Shown one piece after another: positions 8,145 to 17,100 of a stretch of 21,951 nucleotides of DNA (position 1 is its first letter; each line of letters starts with the position of its first letter). The notes beneath the pieces are model-generated. The model was given only the letters and a program-made list of their open reading frames with translations, was not told the DNA's origin and ran no database searches. The DNA comes from an uncultured Dialister sp. GTDB lineage: Bacteria > Bacillota > Negativicutes > Veillonellales > Dialisteraceae. A program made the position numbers and the translations under genes. The DNA is taken from the NCBI GenBank assembly GCA_900314595.1, contig OMVW01000050.1, positions 1 to 21,951 on the forward strand. Reading direction: 5' to 3'.

Positions 8145-8205
8145 CCTTCCCAAGTTTGGGAAGGTGGCTGAGGCTAGCGTTGCGCGGATGGGTTGTTCTG
8201 CTGAT
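8145..8205. repeat. Left half of a third palindromic element
   Basis: The CCTTCCCAAGTTTGGGAAGG hairpin and GGGTTGTTCTGCTG inner end are present, then the similarity decays; no right half follows. The preceding linker (8078-8144) matches the type II linker seen before copies 1 and 2. Confidence 0.7.
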
Positions 8206-8290
8206 TCATGTCGATATTGACATCGATTGGTACATGTCCTGCACCACCGTTCTTACACCCCGCCTTCCCGGAGCCCCCATCTATACTCGT

Positions 8291-8355
8291 GCGCCATCAG
8301 GGGCGCACCTTCCCGATAATCCCGATATCCCCGAGACCCCCGGCAATCCCGATTC
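8291..8355. repeat. Hairpin plus 9-bp periodic CCCGA tract, second copy
   Basis: A GCGCC/GGCGC hairpin (8291-8306) precedes five 9-base units starting at 8312, 8321, 8330, 8339 and 8348. Four begin CCCGA and the fourth begins CCCGG, exactly as in the tract at 497-540. It lies about 70 bases upstream of the promoter of the next gene. Confidence 0.7.
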
Positions 8356-8423
8356 AAAAGTTGTTATTTCTAAAGTTGACCTTAAAGAATCAAGCTTCAG
8401 AATCGACCAAAAGTCAAATTTCC

Positions 8424-8452
8424 TTTACAAAAACCGACCAATGGTCTATAAT
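8424..8452 (+). promoter_or_regulatory. Sigma-70 type promoter for the inhibitor-like gene
   Basis: TTTACA (8424-8429), a 17-base spacer and TATAAT (8447-8452). Transcription should start near 8459, giving a leader of about 30 bases with GGGAGGA just before the start codon. Confidence 0.8.
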
Positions 8453-8488
8453 ATCTCACACAGAAACAAATCAAACCAGGGAGGACTT

Positions 8489-9256
8489 ATGAACAAAAAA
8501 ATTGCAGCTCTTATGACGGCTGCCGCATTATGGACCGGTGCCACTGCTTATGCAGAAAGCACCACTTATTCCAGCTTTTCCAGCTATTCCTATTCTTCCG
8601 TCACCAATTCCGACGGAAAGACCGTGACCACCAGTTCTTCCTCATCCGGAAGCTATCAGATGAAGACAGAAGGCGATACCCTCACCCTTTCCCTCGAATC
8701 CAATCACACCACCGGCTATTCCTGGGAAATCCACGGACTCGACCGGAGCGCCCTGCAGGCGAAACGTACCTACATAGCGGACAAAGCCCCTGTCAGTGAA
8801 GAAGGAGAGCCCATGGTAGGCACAGGCGGACGGGACGTCTTCACCTTCAAAGCATGGAAACCGGGTACCACCACCCTCACCCTTTCCTATGAACAGCCCT
8901 GGAAAGGCGGAGAAAAAGGCGAAGCCTATGACCTCACCATCACAGCCGGCGAAGACAGGACCATTACCGGCGTATCCCTCTCCACCCATCAGGAAAAAGA
9001 TCCCGACGTATCAGACCGGGTGATCATCGTATCCCTGGCGCAGGGTACTTCCACGAAAACCCTGAAAGCACTGGCAGAGAAATATGACATGGACCTCATC
9101 TATGATATGAAGAACCTCTCCATGGCATCCTTCAAACTGAAGACCCCTCTTGCACCGGAAGATATGCAGACTTTCCTGAAGAACCTGGAAAAAGAAGAAG
9201 TCATCCTCGGCGCCTGGCCGGACCGGAAAATGTACCTGCAGGATGGAACGTTTTAA
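8489..9256 (+). CDS. Secreted chagasin-type (I42) protease inhibitor family protein
   Basis: A 255-residue exported protein. A signal peptide (MNKKIAALMTAAALWTGATA, cleavage near residue 22) is followed by a Ser/Thr/Tyr-rich linker (about 24-52). An I42-like domain (about 53-155) carries the family's three loops: NHTTGYSW, VGTGGRDVFTFKA and YEQPWKGG. Chagasin-family proteins inhibit papain-like cysteine proteases. The C-terminal part (about 170-255, VIIVSLAQGTSTKTLKALAE through VILGAWPDRKMYL) looks like the alpha/beta fold of subtilase propeptides or I9 inhibitors; this is inference from pattern. The open frame extends upstream through repeats, but the promoter and GGGAGGA site fix the start at 8489. 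It is a single-gene unit with its own promoter and terminator. Confidence 0.82.
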   Translation: MNKKIAALMTAAALWTGATAYAESTTYSSFSSYSYSSVTNSDGKTVTTSSSSSGSYQMKTEGDTLTLSLESNHTTGYSWEIHGLDRSALQAKRTYIADKAPVSEEGEPMVGTGGRDVFTFKAWKPGTTTLTLSYEQPWKGGEKGEAYDLTITAGEDRTITGVSLSTHQEKDPDVSDRVIIVSLAQGTSTKTLKALAEKYDMDLIYDMKNLSMASFKLKTPLAPEDMQTFLKNLEKEEVILGAWPDRKMYLQDGTF

Positions 9257-9266
9257 GGAAACAGGG

Positions 9267-9290
9267 TAGTGGTTAGTGGTTAGTCGGTAG
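9267..9290. repeat. Heptamer tract (TTAGTGG type)
   Basis: About three copies of a TTAGTGG word lie between the stop codon and the terminator. The same arrangement of heptamer tract then terminator follows the SLH fragment at 18774-18858. Confidence 0.75.
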
Positions 9291-9297
9291 TTTTGAA

Positions 9298-9329
9298 AAA
9301 CCCGCTTCCAATGGAAAGCGGGCTTTTTT
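9298..9329 (+). terminator. Intrinsic terminator
   Basis: CCCGCTTCC-AAT-GGAAAGCGGG with one bulged base, followed by CTTTTTT. Its sequence closely resembles the terminator at 18826-18858. Confidence 0.85.
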
Positions 9330-9330
9330 A

Positions 9331-9835
9331 TTGGACGTTCTGTTTTAGTCCGGAATCCCGGGTAATCCAATGAATTATTTGGAACAAACATTTAGACGAA
9401 CCGATTTGAACTATCATTTATTAAGAAAATATTTCCGGATTTTATAAATATGCAGTCCTGAATAAAATAAACTTATGACCTATAATTACCAATTTTGCAA
9501 CGTTGAACCGGCTTTTCCGGAAATCCGGCTGGAACGGAGAGGGTGCATAAATCGTACATGACCCGATAAAATCGGCATGAACTGCATTCATGAAATCATT
9601 TATAGTTCGATATCGGCTCATTTTATGGCTATGCCGTAAAGTCATATTGTTATAATTCCATCAGGTTTATAGGTTGACTTATCCCCCCATTTTATATAAT
9701 ATTTATATGTATCTTTAGGTATTTTTCACATTATTTTGGGGTACATCCATTTATTTGTACAGGCTGGTTCCCCACTTCATTTCGGAATGAGAGGAAAAGG
9801 AAAGTAAAAAAAGGAACAGCCGGGAAGGGGTACAT
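9331..9835 (+). promoter_or_regulatory. Long AT-rich upstream region of the adhesin locus, with promoter candidate
   Basis: No coding sequence is convincing in these 505 bases. The best promoter is TTGACT (9674-9679) with TATAAT (9695-9700), but the spacer is only 15 bases, so it may be weak or need an activator. It would leave a leader of about 130 bases. An AAGGGG ribosome site lies 5-6 bases before the ATG at 9836. Confidence 0.45.
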
Positions 9836-11137
9836 ATGAACAAGATCTATAAAATCGTCTGGAGCGAAATCCGCCACACCTACGTAGCCGTTTCGGAAAT
9901 CGCCAAAGGGCATGGCAGAAAATCAGAAAAGCGGAGCAGACTCACCGCTCTCACCCTGGCAGCCGTCATGACACTGACAGGACTGGGAGGACTGACTGCA
10001 TCTGCTGCAATTGCCATAGGCGATGGTGCTGCCCTAGGCGATGGTGCTGTAACTGGCAGTATAGATGGTGCTATAGCCATTGGTAATGGCGCAACAATTA
10101 AACATTCAAATGGTGAGATGGCACACAGCGGCAGTGGAGATATCGCAATCGGCTCCGGTTCAATGATTGATAACTACGTAAATCAGGGCGGAAGCATTGC
10201 TATTGGGAAGAATGCACAGATTGCTAAGGCAAACGCAGAACGTGATGTGGCGATTGCCCGTGCTGCTGCGGATAAGGAAGCAAATGATGCAAGGGTAAAG
10301 GCAGATTCTGATATTGCCCAGCGTAATACAGACCTTTCTATTAAAAAATCGGAATTAAAGAAACAGGCTGATATTAAACAGGCAGAAGCAGATGCGGCAT
10401 ATCGTATCCAAGAACAGGAACAGCAAAAAACAATTCAGGCAGCTATCGTAAATGCCCAGATTGCAAAGGCAGAACGGGAAGCTGAACTGAAGAACCGAGA
10501 AGTTTTGGTTCGTGAAAATGAATTAAGTGCCCAAATCAAGAAACAGGCAGAAGCTGAAAAATATGCAATTGAACAGAAGGCACAGGCTGACTTGGAACGC
10601 CGTAAGAGAGAAGCAGAAGCTAAAAAGTATGAGATGGTACAGGAAGCTGAAGCAAAGAAAGCATTAGCCGAAGCACAGAAGTTCGCTATGGAACAGGAAG
10701 CTGCTGGTATTAAGGCAAAAGGTGAAGCAGAAGCGGCTGCGATTCAGGCAAAAGGTCAGGCGGAAGCAGCAGCCATGGATAAGAAAGCTGAAGCTCTTGC
10801 TAAATACGGTAAGGCAGCTATTATTCAAATGACAGTTGAAGCGTTGCCAAAAGTAGCTGCTGAAGTTGCCCGTCCATTAAGCGAAATTGATAAAGTTACG
10901 GTTATTGATGGCGGTAGCGGAACAGGTGTAGGAAGTTATGCAGGAAACGTTCCTGCGGTTATGGCTAAAACATTTCAGGCAGTAAAAGAAGCGACTGGTG
11001 TAGATTTAGCTGAAATCGTAAAAGCTGAAACCTATGACGCAAAGGTAAACCGTAATATAAAAATTGAAGGTTTGGATGGCTTAAAAACGATATCAGGGGA
11101 AGTTACTGATTCCGTCGTTGAAAAGTCGATAGAATAG
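9836..11137 (+). CDS. Chimeric autotransporter N-terminus fused to flotillin C-terminus
   Basis: A 433-residue open frame made of two unrelated parts. Residues 1-25 are an extended signal peptide region (MNKIYKIVWSEIRHTYVAVS) of trimeric autotransporters, 36-58 the hydrophobic export core, and 59-127 YadA-type head repeats (AIAIGNGATI, DIAIGSGSM, SIAIGKNA). From about residue 128 it becomes the alpha-helical EA-rich region of a flotillin (about 128-320). The flotillin C-terminal signature follows: AKYGKAAIIQM, EALPKVAAEVARPLSEIDKV, then VIDGGSG. The flotillin membrane/SPFH domain is absent, and the adhesin stalk and anchor are absent too. Codon use switches from GC-rich to AT-rich near 10010. 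The head segment is nearly repeated at 15134-15325. As built, it would export a flotillin coiled coil; whether it is expressed or a recombination by-product is unknown. Confidence 0.8.
   Translation: MNKIYKIVWSEIRHTYVAVSEIAKGHGRKSEKRSRLTALTLAAVMTLTGLGGLTASAAIAIGDGAALGDGAVTGSIDGAIAIGNGATIKHSNGEMAHSGSGDIAIGSGSMIDNYVNQGGSIAIGKNAQIAKANAERDVAIARAAADKEANDARVKADSDIAQRNTDLSIKKSELKKQADIKQAEADAAYRIQEQEQQKTIQAAIVNAQIAKAEREAELKNREVLVRENELSAQIKKQAEAEKYAIEQKAQADLERRKREAEAKKYEMVQEAEAKKALAEAQKFAMEQEAAGIKAKGEAEAAAIQAKGQAEAAAMDKKAEALAKYGKAAIIQMTVEALPKVAAEVARPLSEIDKVTVIDGGSGTGVGSYAGNVPAVMAKTFQAVKEATGVDLAEIVKAETYDAKVNRNIKIEGLDGLKTISGEVTDSVVEKSIE
10007..10216 (+). repeat. Adhesin head direct repeat, copy A
   Basis: Matches 15134-15325 along its length, with an extra 18 bases (an internal duplication of GATGGTGCT plus spacer). 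It includes a 31-base identical stretch at 10054-10084 and a 17-base identical stretch around ATTAAACATTCAAATGG. It ends at the codons for GKNA, where the flotillin part begins. Confidence 0.85.
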
Positions 11138-11146
11138 CAGTATACT
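11118..11146 (+). promoter_or_regulatory. Promoter overlapping the upstream terminator
   Basis: TTGAAA (11118-11123), a 17-base spacer and TATACT (11141-11146). The -10 forms the start of the 5' arm of the terminator stem, and the predicted start near 11153 falls in the loop. A transcript begun here would contain only the 3' arm and so could not form the terminator. Confidence 0.6.
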
Positions 11147-11181
11147 CTCCTGTCGTAGTTTGATAGGAGAGTATTTTTTTT
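11142..11181 (+). terminator. Intrinsic terminator of the chimeric gene
   Basis: ATACTCTCCT (11142-11151) pairs perfectly with AGGAGAGTAT (11165-11174), with a 13-base loop and a run of eight T. The AGGAGGG ribosome site of the next gene follows almost at once (11187-11193). Confidence 0.9.
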
Positions 11182-11197
11182 AAAATAGGAGGGTTTT

Positions 11198-14100
11198 ATG
11201 AACAAGGCATATAAGATAATTTGGAACAAGGCAAGAGAATGTTATGTAGTTGTTGCAGAATTTGCAAAAACTCGTTCCAAATCCTCTTCCCGTTCTTTAT
11301 CTTTGCTTATGACTACAGGTGTATTATTATCATTGCTTACGAGCAGTGCATTTGCGTCGGGTACAGCTACTGTTACAGGCACTTCTGGTACAGATGATTT
11401 AGTAACTATTCAGGGTGGTACAGATATTAGCGTAACTCAAAACAATGGAGTTATTACAATTGGTGCTGTATATGACCCGACGTTGGAAACACTTCGTAAG
11501 TATATAAAATTTAATGCCGATTATGATTTGGGTACAAGCTTGCCTTCGGTAGCAGCCAATAGTGCAAACTCGTTTGTCTGGGGTAAAAATGCTGCTGTTT
11601 CTGTATATTCTCTTGCAGAAAAAAGTGAAAAGAACATAGCAATTGGTGCTGGTTCTAAAATTTTTGCAGGAAATATGGGTAATCCATCAAAAGGTACAGG
11701 CAGTAATACAGCAATCGGTGCAGATTCTTCGGTAGGCAGTAGCAACAATATTTATGGTACATATGATACGGTTGTCGGTGCTGGTGCTAAAGCATATGGC
11801 GGAAGTAACGTTGTTGTAGGTAACAGTCAGGCAGGTTTGAATCAGCAGATTGGTACGAAATCTGATGGAACTAAAATCTGGGCTAACGTAGATAATGCTG
11901 TTGTAGTAGGTTCTGGTGCGGCTGCGTACTCCGATAAGGCTACTGCTGTTGGTGGTGCTGCAATTGCAGGTAAGAAACCTACAAGAACAGATTATACTGA
12001 CCGTTCACAGGCAGAAAATGCTAAAATTACTTATACAACAGCAGTGGGTTATGGTGCTCATGCATTTGGTATGAATAGTACTGCAGTAGGTGCACAGACG
12101 GTCGCTACAGGACAACAAAATATTTCTTTGGGTAGTGGTTCTGAAGCCCGTAAAGATAATACTATGTCTGTTGGTTTCCACGCCATTGGTGGTGCAGCAG
12201 ATGCTACTGCTATCGGTCATGATGCAGTCGTATTTGGTGACGGCGGTTTAGCGATTGGTCATTTGGTATTCACAGGTATGCCTGCTTTGGAAGGATACCG
12301 TAATAATAATTTGGATGAAAGTTATATTGCTTCTCCTGAAGGAATGAGAATTGCAGGCGATTCTAAAATTTATTTTCGTACTGAAGATGGTACAGTTTTA
12401 AAATATGAAGTAAAAATTGGTCAGAACGGCGAAGAAGATGGCAAGTATTATAAAGTAAAAGCTGTACAGACAGGTAACAGTTGGAAGTTTGTTAAAGTAA
12501 ATGCGGCGGGGGAAGAAGTTAGTGATACTTCTCCTGATGCAGTTCAGTATTTAGCTAAAGAATCCATGACAAAAGATACACGTACCAGCAGTAAGGTAAA
12601 TCATATTGATTATTTTTATATTGCAGGTCAGGAATCTTCGTCAAAGATTTATCCTACTGATGAAGGTGTTGCCATTGGTACTTATGTATCTACGGAAGGT
12701 TCTCGTGCTATGGCAATTGGTATGTCTTCTACGGCTCATGATGCCAATAATACCGCATTAGGTCTTTATTCCAATACATTTGGTAAGGATGCAACCGCAA
12801 TCGGTCATGCTTCTTTGTCTGGTGCAAGAGGCTTGATTGAAACAAATGTTAATACAGGGGAACATACTGTCAGTTATCAGGTAACAAAAAAGGGTATTTC
12901 CGAACGTACGACCATTGATGGAACAGTAGTTTCGTATGATAAGAACTTTGCTTATGAATTTTCTGATGGTACGAATACATTAAAAGTTCAGAATGGTAAA
13001 ATAGTAGCTGTAGGTGGTACTGCTTATACACAGACTGGTATTAAACTTGCATCGGATAATACGGCTGTTTATCGTGATACTGAAACAGGGTATTTGTATT
13101 ATACGAAGAGTGGTGCAAAACATCTCGTAAAACCTGATGAAGATGTTATTATTAACGGTTCAGGCGATACGTTGACAGTTTCTGCAGGAAAGATGATGTT
13201 GTCCAATGGTGGTCTTGCAATTGGTTCTTATACACATGCAGAAGGTGACAAATCTGTTGCATTTGGTAATGCATCTGGGGCGTCAGGCAGAAACAGTGTA
13301 GCAATTGGTAAATTTGCTAATGCGTATGGTGAAGGTTCTATTGCTTTTGGTTCTGATGCGGTAGCGGGTGCAGAAGTAACCACAAATGTTGATGGGCATA
13401 AGGTTTTAGCTATTACCAATAAGACAGGTCAGCCTGTTATGGAAGACGGAAAGCATGTTTCGGGTGCAGTTGCGTTTGGTAATTATGCCCATGCTACTGC
13501 TAATAATAGTCTTGCGTTTGGCACGGATGCGGAAGCTACTGCAAAGAATTCTGTGGCAATCGGTTCGGGTTCTGTCTCTGATGTGGAAGATACAGTTTCT
13601 ATAGGTTCTGCTGATAAAACACGTACTATTGTCCATGTGACAGCAGGTGTAGATGATACGGATGCGGTCAACGTGTCCCAGCTTAAATCCAAAGCCAATA
13701 AAAACTTGGACAATATTGATTCAGATGGAAAAGCGGTTATCGTTGGTCTGACTGATGTTGTATCTGGTGACAGTATTGTTACGGTTACTCCAAATACAAA
13801 TGCAGATGGAAAGAAAACATATACTATCACGGCAGCTATCAGCGGTGACGGTGTAGTGGAAGAAGGAAATACTGGCATTGTAACAGGCGGTACTGTATAT
13901 GATGCCATTCAAAATTATGATGCTACTAATGGTATGCATTATGTTTCTATTAATAGTTCAGTAACGAGTGCTGGTAGCAACTATGCAAATGATGGTGCTA
14001 CTGGTCAGAGAGCTATTGCGATTGGTGAAAGTGCTACCGCTACTGCGAAAGATGCAGTCGCTATTGGTTATAAGGCTAAAGCAGAAGGCGAAGGTGCATT

Positions 14101-17100
14101 TGCTTTTGGTGAAGGTGCAACCTCTAATGGTAAAGGCACAGTAGCATTTACTGGTGGAAATGAAGCATCTGGCACTTATTCTATGGCTTGGGGCATGAAT
14201 AACGTTGCTGGTATTTCTGCTGATGGCACAGAAACCTTTACGGGTGCTACTGCTTTTGGTACTGGTACTGAAGCTCGTAATGATGGTGCTACTGCCATGG
14301 GTAATTGGACAATTGCCGAAGGCCAGAATTCTGTTGCTATGGGCAATGGTGCTCGTACTCGTGAAGATGCAAAAGCATCTCTTGCTATGGGTCAAGATAC
14401 TCAAGCTGCGGGTACTGGTTCTTTTGCAGGTGGTACGGATTCTATCGCAGGCGGATTTAATTCGTTTGCACATGGTTATACTGCAGAAGCAGTAGGTTCT
14501 ACTGCAATCGCCATGGGTGATGATGCAAAAGCGGTTGGTGATGAGTCGGTTGCCCTTGGTTATAATAGTAAAGCATATGGCGATTATTCTGTTGCAATTT
14601 TGGGTGGTCGTACTGGTGATGGTTCTTTCGAGTATGATGATGATACGGGAGAATATGATGTTGATGTAACCGATAATGCAATTGGTGCATTTGCCGCAGG
14701 CTTCGGTTCTGTTGCCATGAAAGACTACACTGTTGCGATTGGTCGTCATGCTACTGTAGAAAATGACCAGAGCATTGCATTAGGTGAAGATGCTACTGTA
14801 GTTGCTGATAGTTCCGTCGCTTTAGGCTATGGTTCTGTTGCTACAGAAGAAAATGTAATTTCTGTTGGTCATAAAGCTGGCGATCCTACCTATAATGTTG
14901 GTACTTATAGTGCTGCTTTGAATCGTAAGATTGTTAATGTAGCAGAAGGTGTAGACGACACCGATGCAGTCAACGTGGCTCAGCTGAAAAAGGTTGCTGA
15001 TTCCGTAGATACAGCCAAGACACATTATTACAGTGTAAACTCCCCGAAGCAGGCGGATAACTATAATAACGATGGAGCGACAAAAGATTACGCTTTAGCT
15101 GCCGGTCCGGCTGCCAAAGCTGACGGTATAGGTGCAGTTGCCATAGGCCATGGTGCTGTAAGTGGCAGTATAGATGGTGCTATAGCCATTGGTGAGAATG
15201 CATTAATTAAACATTCAAATGGCAATCCACCAAATAGTGGCAGTGGAGATGTAGCTATTGGTTCTAATTCATATATTGATAACTATGTCAATCAGGGTGG
15301 CAGTGTCGCTATCGGTAAAAACGCGAAGGTTGAAAATATGGCTGGCAGCCAGGAACGTATCTTTGCTTTTGGACAGACCAAATGGAATCAGTCGAGTTTT
15401 TGGGGAATGTATTACGGTGCTGCTATCCCGGAGGACCCGTCTAAAGCGGTATCCAGCATCGCAATCGGTGACAATACCTATGCCCGTACAGGCAGCGTCA
15501 TGATCGGCCCTCATAACTATAACGGAGACCTTGGGGATAAAACGGTAAATATGGAGGAAAAGCATAAACTGGGTGTTGACGTCTTCGCTACGACAATCGG
15601 CGCCAACAGCTATACCAATGGTGCTTTTGCTACGAACACAGGGGCTTATAATATCATATCCGGAAGCTACTCCGGTGGGAATAGCGATTCTTCTAAAGCT
15701 TCCCAAAACTTTGGCGCGACCATTACAGGTTCCCTGAACAGCATTGAATCCTCCAAGGCAGGTAATTTCTCCGGTATTGCCAACTCCATCGTAGGTGTAG
15801 CCAACAGGACAAATAATTCCAACGGCTCCCTGATCTTCGGTGCCGGCAACGTGATTACCAACTCCATTACCGACCTCGATGGTACACAGGAAGTGGCTGA
15901 TTCTGCCAAAAAGTTCCAGCAGAATCTTATTGATTCAGTAAAAGCTGCCGAAAGCGGCGGCGCAGCACTGGCCATCGGCGGCAGCAATACTATCGACTAT
16001 GCCCAGAAATCCCAGGTCATGGGTGTCGGTAATACGCTGAAAGGCGAAGATGGCAATATCAGCAAATTCAACTTCATCGACGGCTATAAAAACTCCGCTG
16101 AAAAAGTAAATAATGTCTATATCATCGGTGCAAACAATACTGTAAAGAACGGTAATAATAACATTGTCTTCGGCGACAAACGGACCATGGATGGCCAGAG
16201 TGAAAATATCATTATCGGATCCGGTGAAGGCGATGACGGATTAGCAACAACCGTTTCCAAGGCAATTATTATCGGCAAAAAAGCCAATGCAACTACCGAA
16301 GGCGGTATCGCTATCGGCGAAAATTCTGTAGCTTCTACTGCAGCCGGCGAGATTGGCTATGACTTGAGAAAAGATGGTCAGTCTTCTGAAACCTCTGCTA
16401 TCTGGAAAGCAACCAATGCGGCTGTTTCCGTAGGTAATGGTAAAACCCTCACCCGTCAGATTACAGGAGTCGCCGCAGGTACAGAAGATACAGATGCTGT
16501 AAACGTAGCCCAGCTGAAGAAAGCAAGATACACCGCAGGGACGAATGTTTCCATCGATGCAAACAATGTCATTTCTGCCGTAGATACCAAGTATACGGCA
16601 GGTACTAATGTCAAAATCGATGAAAATAACGTTATTTCCGCAGTAGATACGGATACTACATATACTGCAGGCGATAACGTTACTATCGACGCAGACAACA
16701 AGATTTCCGCAACTGATACGAAGTATGAACTCAGCAGCAGCACCAAGGGCAATACTACAACCATTTCCCTGAAAGATAAAGCTGGAAATGATGCCGGATC
16801 TGCTGAAGTAAAGAATGATACGCTGCAAGCCGGTACGAGTGGCTTGAGCTTGAATGGTACAGAACTGTCCATGGCTGTTACCGATACTGCCGGTAATACA
16901 GTTTCCGGTAAAGTTGATTTGAAAAAAATCAAGAGTGCTGTAGACACAGATACCCAGTATGAACTCAGCGGAGAAAAGAAAGGCAATACCACCACAATTT
17001 CCCTGAAAGATAAAGCCGGAAATGCAGCAGGCTCTGCTACCATTACAGATGCTAATGATACCCTGGACAAGACCAGCGAAGGTCTGAAACTGGATGGAAA

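Noticed and set aside
7588..8164. CRISPR array
   Set aside because: Repeats are 160-260 bases, internally palindromic, spaced by related linkers rather than unique spacers, and no cas gene is present.
8090..8488. Upstream extension of the inhibitor-like gene
   Set aside because: It runs through repeat DNA and across a strong promoter; the start at 8489 has a good ribosome site and a signal peptide.
13958..14749. Minus-strand open frames opposite the adhesin
   Set aside because: Shadows of repetitive head codons, with low-complexity Cys/Thr/Ile composition and no start signals.
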